Shown: one piece after another, positions 11,149-24,724 of the stretch | How the letters are laid out: each line of letters begins with the position of its first letter | Position numbering within the stretch: position 1 is the first letter of the stretch | NCBI GenBank assembly: GCA_025667525.1 | Contig: CM046878.1 | Coordinates: forward strand, 572,550,868-572,614,867 | Source: Glebionis coronaria | Taxonomy: Eukaryota; Streptophyta; Magnoliopsida; Asterales; Asteraceae | Reading direction: 5' to 3' | DNA: 64,000 nucleotides | Program-made: the position numbers and the translations under genes | The notes under the pieces: generated by a model | Seen by the model: the letters and a program-made list of their open reading frames with translations, nothing else | What the model was told of the DNA's origin: nothing | Databases searched by the model: none

Positions 11149-11459
11149 TTTATGCCATCGAATATTGTATAATGATAAATCTATATAACGTAGTTATTCA
11201 CGGGCGCGTTTTTTGTTGATCGCTTACACACTTTTGGTTGCATTCGAGTTATAGTATTAAAATGTTATGGATTGTTTTGTCTTTTTGAACGGCGATTTGA
11301 TTAGAAACTAGCAAGATGCTAGAGAAGCAATTACAAAAGGGCGGATAAAGTGTTACACGGATTATTAAACCACTCTGTCCAATTTAAAGAAACTTTCCTA
11401 TTCCTAGTCGAAAACCAAGTGAATGACGAAAGCTTGATATCGTTTAAGATTAGTTCTTT
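11149..11459. other. Unassigned non-coding DNA
   Basis: No open frame, repeat or recognisable element was found here beyond scattered A/T-rich sequence. Confidence 0.4.
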
Positions 11460-11850
11460 TCTCGGATGCTTGGAAGAGAATATTGCATTGTTCCTAAACT
11501 TCTAGAGGTGCCACAAAGTGGTGCTTACATCAACGTCCAAAGCCTTTTTGAGATTAGGCAAAATTATGACTTGATGGCTAATGATGCCACATCATCTACA
11601 CATGTAACAAGGACACCCAAAACCTTCCACCAGGCCATGACTTCTTTCCAAACATCTTTGAAAATTGCACACAAGGTGAATAAGTGATCCTCAGTTTCGA
11701 TATCATCATCACGCAGGGGACATAGAAGAGAGTCAAGGTCAATCTATCTCTTATCTAGATTAACCCGTGTATGAACCCTTTTATTCATGATGCGCCACAC
11801 GAGAATATTCTCCTTCACAGGAAGGAGTTTATTCCATCTGATGGGTTGAG
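11460..11850 (-). pseudogene. LINE (non-LTR) reverse transcriptase zinc-binding remnant
   Basis: Minus-strand translation gives WNKLLPVKENILVWRIMN, then LCPLRDDDIETEDHLFTLC, then FKDVWKEVMAWWKV. This is the zinc-binding (zf-RVT) region that follows the RT in plant LINEs and LINE-derived proteins. A stop codon splits it (KR*IDLDS), and one expected zinc-binding cysteine in CPLC is Arg. Neither the RT core nor a poly-A tail is seen nearby. It is a dead fragment of an old insertion. Confidence 0.75.
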
Positions 11851-13980
11851 AAGTTGAGGGGTTTGACATGAGTAGTCCAATATGTCTAGATGTGTAAATT
11901 GGACTACATCGTATGTTCATTAACTTTGCATCTTAAATTGATACATAAAGGGGTGGTTATTTACGATATGCCGGTTATGTGTGAGATTTGAGGGAGGGTC
12001 TTCGCTTTGCTGTCACCGGGTTACTTTTTTACGTATCAGTTCGTTTTGAATTTGTAGAATATATGAGTCTAGTGTAATATATCAAGTTTTGTGTTCTTTG
12101 GTATAGTTGGAAACTAAACCTTACTATTCCTTATGCGGTGGCATTAAAAACTTGATGCGAGCGGTAAAAGCTTTCATTTGTAAAAAGTTTTGTAACCCAC
12201 TGTACCTGTTCGCTACAGTGAAGAATAGAAAATAATTCGAGGTTGTTAATTTCGTTACATGAGGAACGGGATGTAAGCTGTGTCTAACATGTAGAAAGTC
12301 TTATAGAGAATTCGTATGATAATTGAAAAATATGTTTACCTAAGCATTCACTACTCATAAAAATGATCTTTCTATATGTTATTGCCCATCACACCTTGTT
12401 AATTAACTATGTAAGTGTTTTCCCAAAACGATGACCCTCTAGTATAGTGGTATGGGACATTTGACCGAAAAGTCATTCATGTGTTGCAGAGCTAGGGTAA
12501 AGGAGTGTTTTGCTTGCACTAGATACACCAGCACACACGCATGAACAAACGCTTAAATGAATCTATCATTTTTTGACAGTTAGAGACCCCGTCGCGCAGT
12601 AAGCACCCACGTTTTCCTAGACATATCAGCAACTAATACTGACAAAAAAAATATTTTTTTAGAGCCTAACATGCTTACAATTAACGAGAAGCGATAAAAA
12701 AATAGTAATCACATCATAACTTACATGAAATTAGAGATACGCATAAATTAATTAGTCAAATATCGCAAAAGAAGAACAAGACACATAATTAATCAAACAA
12801 AACATTGACATATGAATGACTGAATGAATAAACCTAAATCATCAACTTTACGGGAGCTACAAGTGTGAATTTAGGGTTTAGGAAACCCTAAAAACGATCT
12901 AAGAGAGCATCTCCACTAAAATAATTCAGTACACGCTTTTTCTCCTCCGTTAGGGATAAAATGTATCGGGTATATATAGGAAATGGGCATCAAACGACGT
13001 ATGGGAAAGTCTAGATGACGTTTGATCGTCGAATCTTCTTAGGGTTTCTTGGCCGACATAATATAGACGGCGTCAACAGCTTTCATAGAGTATATGCTTG
13101 TCTTCAGATGGCATCTAGGCTTTTCTAGACGGCATCTATAGCTCCTGTTCAACGGGTCTTGTTTGTCTTCTAGAATTCCATGTCTTCAAGTCCCGGAGTC
13201 TTCCACATTTTGCCTAAGTAATATGGAATGCTTCGACTAATGCTACAAATCAGCTTCTTTTGCTTTAAATGCTTCAAAAATGCTAAAATGACAAAAAAAA
13301 GGATTTAGGGCAATTTGAGGCATAAGTAGACAATTATAGGGGTTAAATAATCTCAAAAAAGTATATAAAGTTAGACCTCATCAACAAGTATATGTTATAT
13401 TAACCTTGGTATTAAGTTAAGTTTAATAAAAAGCATTTATGTTATTATATCATTTGAAATGACCATAATATACATGTCACAAAAGAAAGAAATATGTGTT
13501 CTTCCTAATAGAAGTGTATTTTTATAACGATTTTAAATCTATGGAGTTTTAAAGTTTTTGTTTTGGAATATACCAAGTAGTTTCCTTATTAGGCTTCTAT
13601 TTTCTTTTTTATCGGACCTTGGGGATAAGAAATTTTTGTTTTGTATGGTTTGAGTTTAGGAGTTTTAATAATTGGTTTTCGGGCCTTGATCTTGTTGATG
13701 CAGGTTCGTCCTCATCATTATCATTGTTGTGATCAACATGAATCTTAAGGTCAACTTGGTTTTAGGAATCGATTGGGTTGGTTGGTGGATCATATGATCT
13801 AGCACTTTGTGTGTATACGACATTCGCATGCTCGTTTCGAGCTAGCGGTGGCTGGTAAGATCTGATTTGGGGATTTTGTGATGTATTGGTCGGAAGAGAT
13901 CCATAGGTTTGGAGCGATGCTTGTTGGTTTTTGGTTATGTTTTCGGTATTGGTCTTAAAATCGTGGAAGGTGTCTTTGAC
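11851..13980. other. Unassigned non-coding DNA
   Basis: About 2.1 kb without a supportable gene. A clustered set of AGACGGC/GACGTTTGA words at 12990-13140 hints at a small old repeat. The segment from about 13680 probably belongs to the decayed gypsy element that follows. Confidence 0.4.
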
Positions 13981-15049
13981 AATTTTTTTTCATTTGAGCT
14001 GAGATGAATTCGCTTAGTTGCTTTTCGAGGTCCGGTGTTTCATCAGATTGATTAGATTTTTACTTATCGTGGTAATAACTAGATTCGGCAATAGAGCGCC
14101 AGATAGCACGATCGCGATAATCATTGTAAAAACGGATGCGTCAAAAGGTTTGCATAAACTTTGATTCTTCTTCGCAAGACATAGGGGTGTAATCGTCATT
14201 ACATATGGCAGATGAGTGATTACCTCTGCAATTACTGCATATTTAGTGCACTAAGTTTGTTGGTATCGGAAATGTAGTTTCATTCATCTGTGAATGCTAC
14301 AATCTTACGAATACGAGTTTTGTGTTTCTGGCTATTTGTCCAGTCCACTTTGATTATGACTTTGTCTTCAAGGAGTCGAAAGGCTTGATTGAGAGTTTTA
14401 TATAGAAAATTCCACCAGTTATGGAAATAAGAGCTTCTTATGTGGTTTTATCTAGACCATGATAGAATCTTTCATACAATGCCATGCGTCGGTAAGAGTT
14501 TCACCTTCGAGTTGAGAAAAGCTTCAAATTTCTCCGAGAAGCCTTCCAAATAGGACAAGAGGAAAACATAGGCTAATAAAAGTGGCTGCAAGTTCTTCCC
14601 GTGATGTGATTGTTCCTTCGTTGAGTTCATTTAACCATTATTTAGCCTCTCCGTTAAAGATAGGGAAACATCATTAATCAAACAGCTTCGGTTCGATTTT
14701 CACCATATTTAAACTTGTCATAAACACTAAGAAATTCATGTACGTGTTTGTGATGATCGGATTTGGTGCGTCCATCAAATTGGTTACCTTTGACGAGAGT
14801 CAAATGGTTGCATTTTATTGTGAATTCGTGTGCGGCGGTTTCGGGTAAGGTTATTATATGCGGGAGTTGGTGAAACGGTACGATCGGCAGCCCACATAGG
14901 TTCATCATCGGTGAGATATATTGGATCATTAATTTCAATGAGTCGAAATAAAATCTATATTGAGATACGTCGTTAATAGGAGGATAAGTAAAAGTTAAAA
15001 CACCCATTTTCTGACCCCAAAATTGGACCAACATAGAAATTTTGGACAA
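13981..15049 (-). pseudogene. Decayed Ty3/gypsy gag
   Basis: A 123-residue minus-strand frame (14678-15049) contains HEFTIKCNHLTLVKGNQFDG, then DHHKHVHEFLSVYDKFKYG. These are typical of the retrotransposon Gag core. After a stop and a frameshift the match continues to about 14400 (WLNELNEGTITSREELAATF; SQLEGETLTDAW). Further left, fragments of the C-terminal gag region are recognisable only weakly. Multiple stops and shifts mark it as old. No LTR pair was found around it, although 15080-15480 could be a leader or LTR remnant. Confidence 0.7.
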
Positions 15050-17590
15050 AAATCATGACCAGAACTGACCTTTTGTCACTCTTTTATAAACTAGTAAAAA
15101 ATGTTGCACAAGTTCTTCGTTATGGATTTCCAGGATCGAATGATCAAACATCATCAAGAACAAGCATCATCGTATCATATCATACAAAATAACATCACAG
15201 AAGATTGGGATAAACCCTAATATAAACTGATCTAATTGAATGAATGGGGTTACTTACAAATGTTTACAATGAACGTATATATACTACACTAACAGGTGTG
15301 ATTGAAGGGATGTGATGGTTAGCATAAAGTAACCATCGTGCCTTTTCACAAACCTAACTAATAATCGGGCCTGGGCCAAGAAGTGAAGCCCTTTACATAC
15401 TTAACTTACAAAAACATAAACCTACCAAACATACTGTGACAAAGATTAATTTAGATTAATCTCCAACAACAAACAATAACATTTTGATCTTGGATAATAT
15501 TTTGAAAAGAAAGTAGACTCAGTTAACTTTTCAACGATATAAGGCATGACCTCTAACTCATTACGGTTGAATAGATAAGATTTTCGAAGTTCAACAAAAT
15601 CTGGAAATGCCTTTCGAGGCATTTAGGATCGATAAACACATTTTCTGAGATTGAACACAATAGTTTCTTAACATAACCATTAAATTAGGAAGATCATCAT
15701 ATCACCAAATGTAACTGTATCATATCAATATATCCAAATAGTCATAAAAGGTTTACCCTCTCATGACTACTAAATTCATAACATTGGAAAGAGTAATGGA
15801 AAACATATATACTTCGATTAGCAAATAAATTTGAATTACACAAGTGTCACCTATGAATTTTCCAAAGCGGGCCGGCAGGCCAAGCGTACGGGAACCGTCG
15901 AAGAAGTGAAAGTAAACCGTTTACAACCAAAGCATATGAGCCTTTTTATTCGATTCCTAATATGAACTTTCTTTCTGGGTTTTTGCTGAAAATCTTTCCC
16001 AATTTAGTGGCTAAGGTCATGAGTAATAGCAAAGATGATGTATGTGTGTGTTGAACCTTGATCCCTATTTATAAGACTGTTGAGCTCTAAAGTGCGACAT
16101 ACCGAAGAAGTAAGTACGACGAACATTGTTGATTTATTGGCACCAACTTTTATTAATTACGGGCAGGACGGAGGCATGGTGTCCCGTGGGTGTCCGTGAC
16201 ACGTATGAATTTTTATGATTTAGTTATAACTTTTGAAAAAAATTATGATATCTCTTAAGTATCTCTTAAGTGCACCCGTGCACTGAAATGTGTTTCTAAT
16301 CTTATTTAGTTATTTACCTCTGCTATCTTATGGTTCAAAAAAATTTATGCTCCCATCATATTCAGTCCTGATTTCGTCACTGATTACGAGAAAATACGTC
16401 GCACATAAGAATCAAAACCGACACACATTTAATGCAATAAGTATTTTCAAGTGAACTTGTAAAAAAAATTCAAATTCACATATTAAATTTTGTAGAATGT
16501 GAAAAACAAAACACTAATTGTATTATTATTATAATAATTTTAACCTACATTTTTCTACAATATATATATATCGTATATAATAATAATAATAATACGTATA
16601 TTTGCATAATTTAATTTCCTATAAAATGACATTGCAAAAATTTAAAGTTATTTTACTTATGATCATTGTTTTGCAAAACAAAAAGATTCTTCAATTAAAC
16701 TGACTTACTAAACAAATTTAGGCGTCGGCTATAGACGTGCGGGGGAGACGTAAAAACGCGGGCAAAGGCATAAAGTGTAACAAGTTTTTTTTATGTGTTC
16801 AAAGGATTTGGAAACAATTGAGATTTTGACTAAAAATTTACTAACTTTTCAATCGAGGCTGGAATTGAATTATATTTACCACTCATGAAATATGATATAA
16901 ATATATAAATATTTTCCGCCTTATGTCATATGCCTTAAAAACGTTATGTAATCACGTCTCATGATAAAACTTGAAGCATAATTATATCATCACGCCACAT
17001 CTCACGTTACTTATAACAATCATACCTAATAATGTGCCTTGTATTCATGTACAATAAGGTTAAGTTTCAATGTATAAAGGGGTTATTTCGAGACACCTTT
17101 CATTGAATGTTGATGGATGATCGATACTGACTCATGCATGTAGTTGTGCGCAAAGCCATTGATTATTGACATAGTAATTTGGTGAGGAGTTTCCGAAAAT
17201 AGACGCACTGTCCTACGTACTTCATTTTTTTGTTTATAGGTTAGAGCTGAGATCGGAGCTATAATTTAGATTAGAGCTAGAGTTGGAGTTTATATTACTA
17301 GTCGAAAGCTGTGGTTTTTAATTTTACAAAATTGTTTGACGAATTATTTTAAAAGTTGAATCATGTTAAAGTAAAATCGCATAAAAATATATTAAATTAA
17401 GTTTAGATGTATTTTAATCTTTTGCGCGATAATTTATTATATTTTGATTTGACTAGCTGTAAGCCCGCATAAGTCATTTTCGATGAGCTTTGGGCTTACA
17501 GAGAATTATGCTATTATAAAAACTTTCAAAATGTGTGATAAAATATGTTTATTTTATAAGCAAATATTATCTTATTATATTATAAAACAA
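15050..17590. other. A/T-rich DNA without recognised genes
   Basis: No coding region can be supported. Short TAA/TATA microsatellite-like runs occur at 16520-16600. Nothing else stands out. Confidence 0.4.
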
Positions 17591-17596
17591 ATGAGA

Positions 17597-17826
17597 CATT
17601 TTTTTTATTTTTTTTATTTTTTTTATTTTTTTTTGTAACCGTGATTTCCGACTCATTGACCGACTAATCCACGGGGTTTGACCCCACCGCCACACAGACT
17701 CAAACCAGGTAAAGCCCTCCTTTTTAGGAGGTTGGCGTGACCACTTCAAAGTTGTTTGTACCTAGTGGAAATTGAACTTGAGACCTCACACACTTTGGAG
17801 TGATAGCCACAAATCTTTTTGCCATT
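17597..17826 (-). mobile_element. SINE-like element with A-rich tail
   Basis: Read on the minus strand, a ~190-bp body (GTGAGGTCTCAAGTTCAATTTC, resembling a B box; later GGTCAAACCCCGTGGATTAG) ends in a tail of A runs broken by T at 17597-17633. GACATT occurs just outside both ends (near 17591 and 17830) and may be the target duplication. The ending CAAACCCCGTGGATTA appears again as a short relic near 61832. No protein is expected; it would have used a LINE for movement. Confidence 0.5.
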
Positions 17827-18144
17827 AATTGACATTCATCTCATTTTGTAGCAACCTATTATAACAACCTATTAAAAGATCATATTTATTTTTAAAATTT
17901 AAAATATTTTAATCTCATTTCATTATGTTTTCTAAAATTTTATGCTTTTTGTTTCAATATCCATTTTGATATATTTTAATTAATTTTTAGTTTTCTTATT
18001 TTTGAGGGTTTATATTAATCTGATATAATTTTTACAACTTCAATTGTTTAGTACAAATTCAACATTTAACGAGGCTAAGAGTAGTAACATTTGTCACTTC
18101 AAAAATAATCACCGAGTACCTGTCACCGCATTGCGCGGGTATAT
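17827..18144. other. Intergenic DNA left of element C
   Basis: A/T-rich with no gene. At 18127-18142 there is a GC palindrome-like word (CCGCATTGCGCGGG) of the kind seen near Helitron or other fold-back ends, too little for a call. Confidence 0.35.
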
Positions 18145-21100
18145 TGTAACACCCCCATTTTTACCATATAGCAACGGAAACTAATCTGGGGTACTTCCAA
18201 GGTATCATAGTGACGATTTAGGAAAACCGACAAATTCAACAAATGCGAGTTCGTTCTCGACGGAGGTGTATGTGTTATGTGCCAATTATATCAAATCAAG
18301 CTTGGATTAGTGACTTTTTGGGTTTAGAAAGAGAGAATATTAAAAGACGAGTTGCGCTAAATTACACTACGACGTAAAATATAAAACGTATACGTAAAGA
18401 CGTAAAACGCGACGAAAATAAAAATTTTAACTAAAAACTAATTAAAAAACAAATTTAAATCAATAATAGTATAAATAAGAATATAAATTCAATAAATTAA
18501 TTTTAAAACTTATTATTATTTAAATATTTAACTTTAAATGCTAATAAAATCCCTAAAATTAAATATAATTAACAAAAAGTACAAATAATCAAACTAAAAT
18601 CTTACTTATATTTTTTAAAAGCTAAAAAATATTTTTCCTAAATTTTTAAAACTATTTTTATTTTTTTAAGGCTAAAAACACTTTTAAATAAAATAATCAT
18701 AAAAAATAATAAAATAATGAGAAAAATAAATTTTCTTTTTCAAAAATCCTGAATTAACTAACTAAACATTAGAAAAATGAAAAAAATTGAAAAAAGTGAT
18801 TTTAGGTATAATAAGACAAAATAAGAAATATTAAAACCTAATTTTAAACTAAAATAATACTAAAAAATAATATATTAACCAAAAAAATAAATTTTATTTT
18901 TCTAAAAATCTTAAAATAAATAAAAGTTTACAGGTAAATTGAAAAAACTAGAAAAGCTGAAATTTACTCACTAAAGACAAAAACAAGAAATTCTGATAAT
19001 GACAAGTGACTTGTTCTTGTCTTCTAGTGAAGCAGTGGCAAGAAATGAGCTAACAGTGGGAACTTGGTTCCCACTACTTGACCTCAGAAAACGAATTTGG
19101 CTTTTCTTGGCTTTGTTTGTTGATGGTTTTGGCAACAAAGGCGCCCCCACACTCAGTGGAGTGTGGGGAGTCAATAGCAAGTAAAAACAACAAGAAAAAT
19201 ACACAATGCAAGCACCAACCAAGCTATATTCAGTTACTGATGAATAAACTAGGGGTTTCTGGTGGTCTGCTGATCTAAAGTGCAAATGGGTGAGATTAGG
19301 GCACTCAAAGCTTTAAATTGGATCAAACAAACCACAATTTAGAAATTACTCACCCCTAACTTACTACTTTATCTAGTAACTACAAAACTTCAAAACACAA
19401 AACACAAATATCAAGACTATATGGCCTACTGATGCATATGGCTGTTTTTAGAAAAGAAATATATAAATTTTGGCTACAACTTGAACTCAACCAAAATAGA
19501 ACTTAAATCACCATGACAAACCAAGAACAAAAGTGTGTAGGGAAACTAGTAGCTATAAGGTCACCCTAAGGTACCTCTAAATTGTCTATCCAAACATACC
19601 TATCTTACTGATTTCATACTTTAACAAAGAGAAATTTCATGGATCAAACTCAACTTTAACATACATAAAACATAATAAGGACAAAAATTAAGCATTAATC
19701 TACCAAAAACAAGCAATCAAGGGCCAAATCACAGAAAAACACATAAACTAGCAAAAAGTCTAGGAGGGTTCAAGCCTTTACCACACCTGATGCCTTCTCC
19801 TTTCCTTTTTGAAGCTTATGAGGAGCTTATCAAGAGTGTGTAGAGGGCTCTTGTTGAGGTTCTATAGCAGAACCAAGAGCAACAATGCCTTCAAAAAAGG
19901 GAAAATGGAGGGAGTGTGGTGTGGAAGTCTACAACAGACAAATCCACCACCACCTCTTTTTACCTGCGGAAACAATCAACATAAAGAAACAATACACCAC
20001 TCCAAAAACTCTTCCAGAAGATGTTGTCAAACAGATTTTGGAAGTAAGCTTGTGGAATAGTGGGTGAGACACAACAAAAAATGAGACGAAGATTTCTTTT
20101 TTCTGAAAATACCTTTTCTTGGAATACAATTTTGGAACCAGTTAAGTAACTAACTTAAATAGCTTATACAAGCTTAAATAAGTTGTTTGGGTGTCAACCA
20201 AACAACCTACAAGCTCCTATAATGCTTTGATCAAGGATAGCTAATAACCAAGTGTCCTTGAATTATTAGCTAACCTTTGATAAAAATTTAACTGAAATTT
20301 TAGCAAGTAAAACACAAGTATTACACTAAGTGAAAACAATAAAGTAGAACTCATAATCGTAGGTTAATTTTTATCTTTAACTATTTATAAAAAAGGGTTA
20401 CAAAGACTGGAACAAAATAGCATGTCACAATTCGACATCTATTTATACTACTAAAAGGAAGGTTCTAGTTCAAATGACAACATGTGAAAACCCTAGCAAG
20501 TAAATATCCTATTCTGCCCTTGTGTTCTTGAAATTCAAATTTGGTTAAAGCTGTCCATGTGATTGATAGTGATATGCCAGCTTGTAATCTTGACCTTGAG
20601 CGTTGAAAGACTTCTTTGGGACCAAGGAAAGGCTTTGGAACGTTGATGGACTGGCAAGATACCATTTTTGCTAAAATTGGTAAAGCAAGGGACATACATG
20701 GGGACCACACAGGTAACAGGGTGAAGGGTTTTATGAGTGGGTTGTGGTGAGGATAAGTTGTATTAAGGGTCTGGAGTGATAGAGGGAAAACCCCTTTTGT
20801 TTAGATTAGGTTCGAGATTAGGGTTTATATGGTATGAAGGGGAGTTTTGATCGAGTTTGGGGGTGGGATTAGTGTTACCCAGCACTAAAAATGATTTTTT
20901 AATCATTTTGAAATCGATTAATAAATAAAATTATAGGTTAGTAGGGTTTTGAGCTGGCATGGTGACGTGGGGGAGGGTGTAGTTGGAGGGAGTTGATTGG
21001 TGGGGTGGTGGACATGGCAAGCTGGTAGTGGAGGATGGAGTTTGGCTGTCTGCCACTTTTGGTGCCTAGGCTTTCACTTTTGTTTCATTTCAAGTTTCCA

Positions 21101-21558
21101 ACAGATTTCTTCCTTCTTCCTTTGATAACAAGTTTAGGTGAATTACAAAAACAATCCTTCCACTTGATAAGTTTAGGAACAAGGACTATTAGTGCAATCT
21201 ATTCATTCTTCAAGGGCATAATTTGGCATTTCTTGAAACTTAAGGGACCCACTTGTAATATTAGAGATTTACAAGGGTCAAAAGTGATAAGTCTTCAATT
21301 CTTGAGGGAAAAAACTTGACAAATCTTCAAACTTTAAGTACTTTTTGGAAAATTCATTGCTCGGGTCCGGTTCTTTGTGCGACTTCGTTTCCCGTGTTCG
21401 TTTTTCTTGATTCTTTTGATCTTTTGTTGATTTCACGATATCCGTACCTAAAATACACAATGAACAAACACAAGCATATTTTGGGGTATTTTATGACATT
21501 TTTAAGCGTTTTAAGCTCGATTTGGACGATGAGACTATGTATAAATGCAGTCTCATCA
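18145..21558 (-). repeat. 3' LTR of element C
   Basis: On the minus strand it starts TGATGAGACTGC next to the PPT and ends GGGGGTGTTACA. A TATA box (TATAAATAG, minus) lies at 20439-20447. It aligns with the pieces of the 5' LTR (24780-24826, 26903-29243, 49896-50875), for example GACGATTTAGG, GGAGGTGTATGTG and GATAGTGATATGCCAG. Short open frames inside are chance. Confidence 0.85.
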
Positions 21559-21570
21559 CTCCCCCATACT
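21559..21570 (-). other. Polypurine tract of element C
   Basis: The minus strand reads AGTATGGGGGAG directly before the LTR start TGATGAGAC. Confidence 0.8.
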
Positions 21571-23118
21571 AAACCATTGCCGTGTCCTCACGTAATGCTA
21601 GAATTAAGTATCGTAGCACTTCCAAAATTCATTTTTAGGTGACATTTATTGAAAACGTAAACTTAAATAAACTACTACATGCATTTTTGGACATAATGTA
21701 TTGTTTTCATCGCAAAATGGGACGTTTAGGATCATAGAATAAGAATACGTGAATGCTTCGTTAGAAATAATTTCGCCGTCCTTGATTTTCACCCAATTCC
21801 ATGCTAAGCGTGAAACAAGATCATTGTCATTATAAGTTAGTAATGCTAACACTACTCATATGCTCTAATCACGTACTTAGACTCCCTTATTTCTAAGGTG
21901 TATCTCTGATATTTTATTTTTGTCTTAATGATCACGAGGATAACTCATTGACTTATGCATGAATAGAGATTAGGTCCAAAAATAGAGTCTTAACGGTGTA
22001 ACCAAAATCATCGAATTAATAATTCATCCTAATAGACAACGATGTCAAAAAGTTAAGTCAACAAGAAGGATCGATAAACACAGTTTTATAACGGTTTTGA
22101 ACATGAGACTTATTACCATGAGTTTTATGACCCACCTCATCGGTGGCTTTGTTTATCATGGTTTACCTCCATCTTTTATTCATCTCCGCCATGGAGCTTT
22201 GACTTCGGTCTTGCCCTTGTCTTTTATTTAACCTCGCCATGAGGTGTTTATTTTGAATTGATGTATATCCTCACGCTAAAGCGAATTTTGGATCTTTAAG
22301 GCTTCAAGATTTAAGACATTCACATTCAATTTTGCATAGATTTTATGACCTTGTGAGCTTCGAATTTTTGCTTGATTTAGGTGAAGAGGAACTTAAATTA
22401 TTATTGGGGGAAGCCTTTGATTATTCGGGTTGCCAATACTTTAAAACCGTGACGCTGGCGATACCTTAATGTTTTCCCAATTTAATTACATGGAAGCTAC
22501 TAAAACAAATTAGAAACCAACAATAGAGATTAAATCGCTAAATCAATATTTATTAACAATTTATTAATAAAACCGTAGGTAGAAAAAGCAAATAATTAAA
22601 ACACATGAGTTTTTGAAAGAATACGAGTACTAAACGTTTAGCATAGTAACTTATAATTAAAGCTATCATTTATCGTCCTCAATTTAATAAGACTTAGCCT
22701 AATATATTTAAGGAATCGAAGCTAAGTGCTCAACACGCACAGTCGAGTAAAAAATTACTCTTATTCTCACCATCGAAAAACCTACATTCGTGTCTTAAAC
22801 ACTTATGAAAAACTAGAAAATTTTTAAAATTTGGCCATTTTTAGCCTTATTTTGCATAAAACGATAACAAAAAGATGAAAATTAGATTGCGTAATGACGT
22901 AAGAAAGGTGAAGTATCTACTCACCCCCATACTAAAACTAAACATTGTGCTCAATGTTTCGAGTCTAAGGGTGAAACACCCCCATACTAAAGACGAAAGT
23001 CGAATGCTTAATCTCGAGCATGGAAATGGTAAAAAAATTAACCTCAAAAGCCGTTTATGAATTATGCTAATAAGATAAACGTTAGAACATAAAAGGATAT
23101 CATCGGATATCAGAATCT
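21571..23118 (-). other. 3' non-coding internal region of element C
   Basis: No open frame with recognisable pol domains. It contains a fold-back AAACATTG-N4-CAATGTTT at 22940-22959 with G-rich (minus strand) tracts on either side, as in elements A and B. The rest is A/T-rich. Confidence 0.65.
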
Positions 23119-23877
23119 TCAAAGGCTACGATCGAAGCTCGAGTGATCCATAAAACGAACACGAGTGGCTTCCGGAGTTTTACACAAAAAATTGCCACCG
23201 ACGGCGGAATTTAACAAATCTTGTTCTTGAAAACTAAGACCGTTATAAAACGTGTCAATTTGGTGTAACCCGGAAAATCCATGGTGAGGACATTGCCTAA
23301 GCAGTACCTTAAAACGATCCCACGCGTCTCTAAACGATTCATTCGACTTTTGTTTGAACCTCGTGATCTCGTTTTTGAAAAACGTGGTCTTCGACGATGG
23401 AAAGAAATGATTAACGAACTTGGAAACGAGATCCTTCCACGTAATTATGGAATTAGGTGGCTCTTTATTGTACCAATCCTTGGCGGCACCATCGAGCGAG
23501 TACGAAAAAAGCATAAGCTTAACGACATCGATGTCGACGTTTTTAAACTTGCTCGTGGCCAAAAGACGATCAAAATTCCGAATGTGATCGTGAGGATTAT
23601 CCGCCTCACGACCTTGAAACTTCGTTGCTTGAATCAAAGATAGCATTTTGCTCTTCATCTCAAAATTCTCCGCTTCGATAGCGGGAATAAGGATCGCGTC
23701 TCCATATCCCTCGGTGGGTGCTTGGAGCAATTCCATCATCGAACGATTGTCGGCCATCTCGTCTACGGTTTCGACAACGATATTAGGAACGTCGGTTTCT
23801 AAATTTCGTCTTCGTTGTCGATTCCTTCGATTCGAAACGTCGTTGGAAATAGAATAATCCTTCGATCGAGTGCACAT
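23119..23877 (-). CDS. Gypsy Gag of element C, C-terminally truncated
   Basis: A 252-residue protein starting MCTRSKDYS. An Arg-rich N-terminus leads into the Gag core: MELLQAPTEGYGDAI, NPHDHIRNFDRLL, LMLFSYSLDGAAKDW, SKFVNHFFPSS, FRDAWDRFKVLLRQCPHHGF. At GGNFLCKTPE the similarity stops, the frame shifts into unrelated residues and ends after about 20 more. The expected linker, zinc knuckle and protease are missing. The start was chosen because gypsy Gags of this group begin M-R/C-T-R-S just after the leader. A Gag core alone could still assemble particles if expressed. Confidence 0.85.
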   Translation of the reverse strand: MCTRSKDYSISNDVSNRRNRQRRRNLETDVPNIVVETVDEMADNRSMMELLQAPTEGYGDAILIPAIEAENFEMKSKMLSLIQATKFQGREADNPHDHIRNFDRLLATSKFKNVDIDVVKLMLFSYSLDGAAKDWYNKEPPNSIITWKDLVSKFVNHFFPSSKTTFFKNEITRFKQKSNESFRDAWDRFKVLLRQCPHHGFSGLHQIDTFYNGLSFQEQDLLNSAVGGNFLCKTPEATRVRFMDHSSFDRSL

Positions 23878-24699
23878 GCACTAACGTAGAGAATGGGGTA
23901 GCAAAGAAGATTCTTTTGGTGATTTTTCGTTTTTTCAAATTTTTTTGGTTTTTGATTTTTTTTTGATTTTTTTGGATTTTTCGGTCTTTACGTAGATTCA
24001 AATCTACAAATCTCTCCTCGAATCAATTTATTGATTAAAGGAGCCTCAAGGAATGAAAACGATCACGTTGAGTGAACGTCTTCGATGACTTTAGAACGTT
24101 GGTCGAACACCAAACGTTCAAGTGGGTTTAATCTTTGAAAACAAGCAAATATATATGATACGTAGATAATACTTTGTTTGGCAAACCCTCGATTAGCCCT
24201 TTTTCTCAAAACACGCACAAGCAAGCAGAGGAAACGAGGCGGCGCTAAGCACATAAGAGCCTTTTTCCTTTAGGTCGTGAAATACAACCGCCTTATACCC
24301 ACCTTATAGTTTGTGTTAATCAAAACTAAGCTTTTCGAAAGTAATTATCTATTTTGCCTTTTTTTTGCTTTGTATTCGAATACAATAATTGAGTGATGAA
24401 ATCCCAATTAAGGTTGCGTTTTCACGCTTTTGGAGATATTGTAAATTTATTGTGATACGTAATACAATATATTAATAATATTTACAAAGAAAAAACGAAA
24501 ACGAATACTAGGATATCTACAATATAGTAAAATATTATTGTGTGTTAATTGAGGAGAAATTAACACGGTTTATTTGGATATTTATAATATAGTAGAAAAA
24601 ATAACAAACGAGTATGTACGATATTTACGCTTTTCAAAAATGAAAAGCAAAAACGCACTACTCACACAAACACGATATGTATAATGGCACTAAAAACAC
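23878..24699 (-). other. 5' leader of element C
   Basis: Untranslated stretch between PBS and gag, A/T-rich, with a T-run near 23940-23980. No motif array of the type seen in A or the copia elements. Confidence 0.6.
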
Positions 24700-24718
24700 C
24701 TCCCCAACAGTGGTGCCA
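24700..24718 (-). other. Primer binding site of element C
   Basis: The minus strand reads TGGCACCACTGTTGGGGAG, the usual form of a plant gypsy PBS, six bases from the LTR end. Confidence 0.8.
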
Positions 24719-24724
24719 AAACGA

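Noticed and set aside
17456..18144. Helitron between TGTAAGCCCGC (17469) and CCGCATTGCGCGGG (18127)
   Set aside because: No TC start, no CTRR end with a hairpin at the right distance, and no Rep/helicase; also considered for ACCCGCGTATAGCGG near 56714.
19809..20129. Short frames in the LTR of element C, also present at 28503-28816
   Set aside because: They recur only because the LTR is duplicated, and the two copies do not keep the same frame.
23281..23643. 120-residue plus-strand frame
   Set aside because: Antisense to the gag of element C; no recognisable domain.
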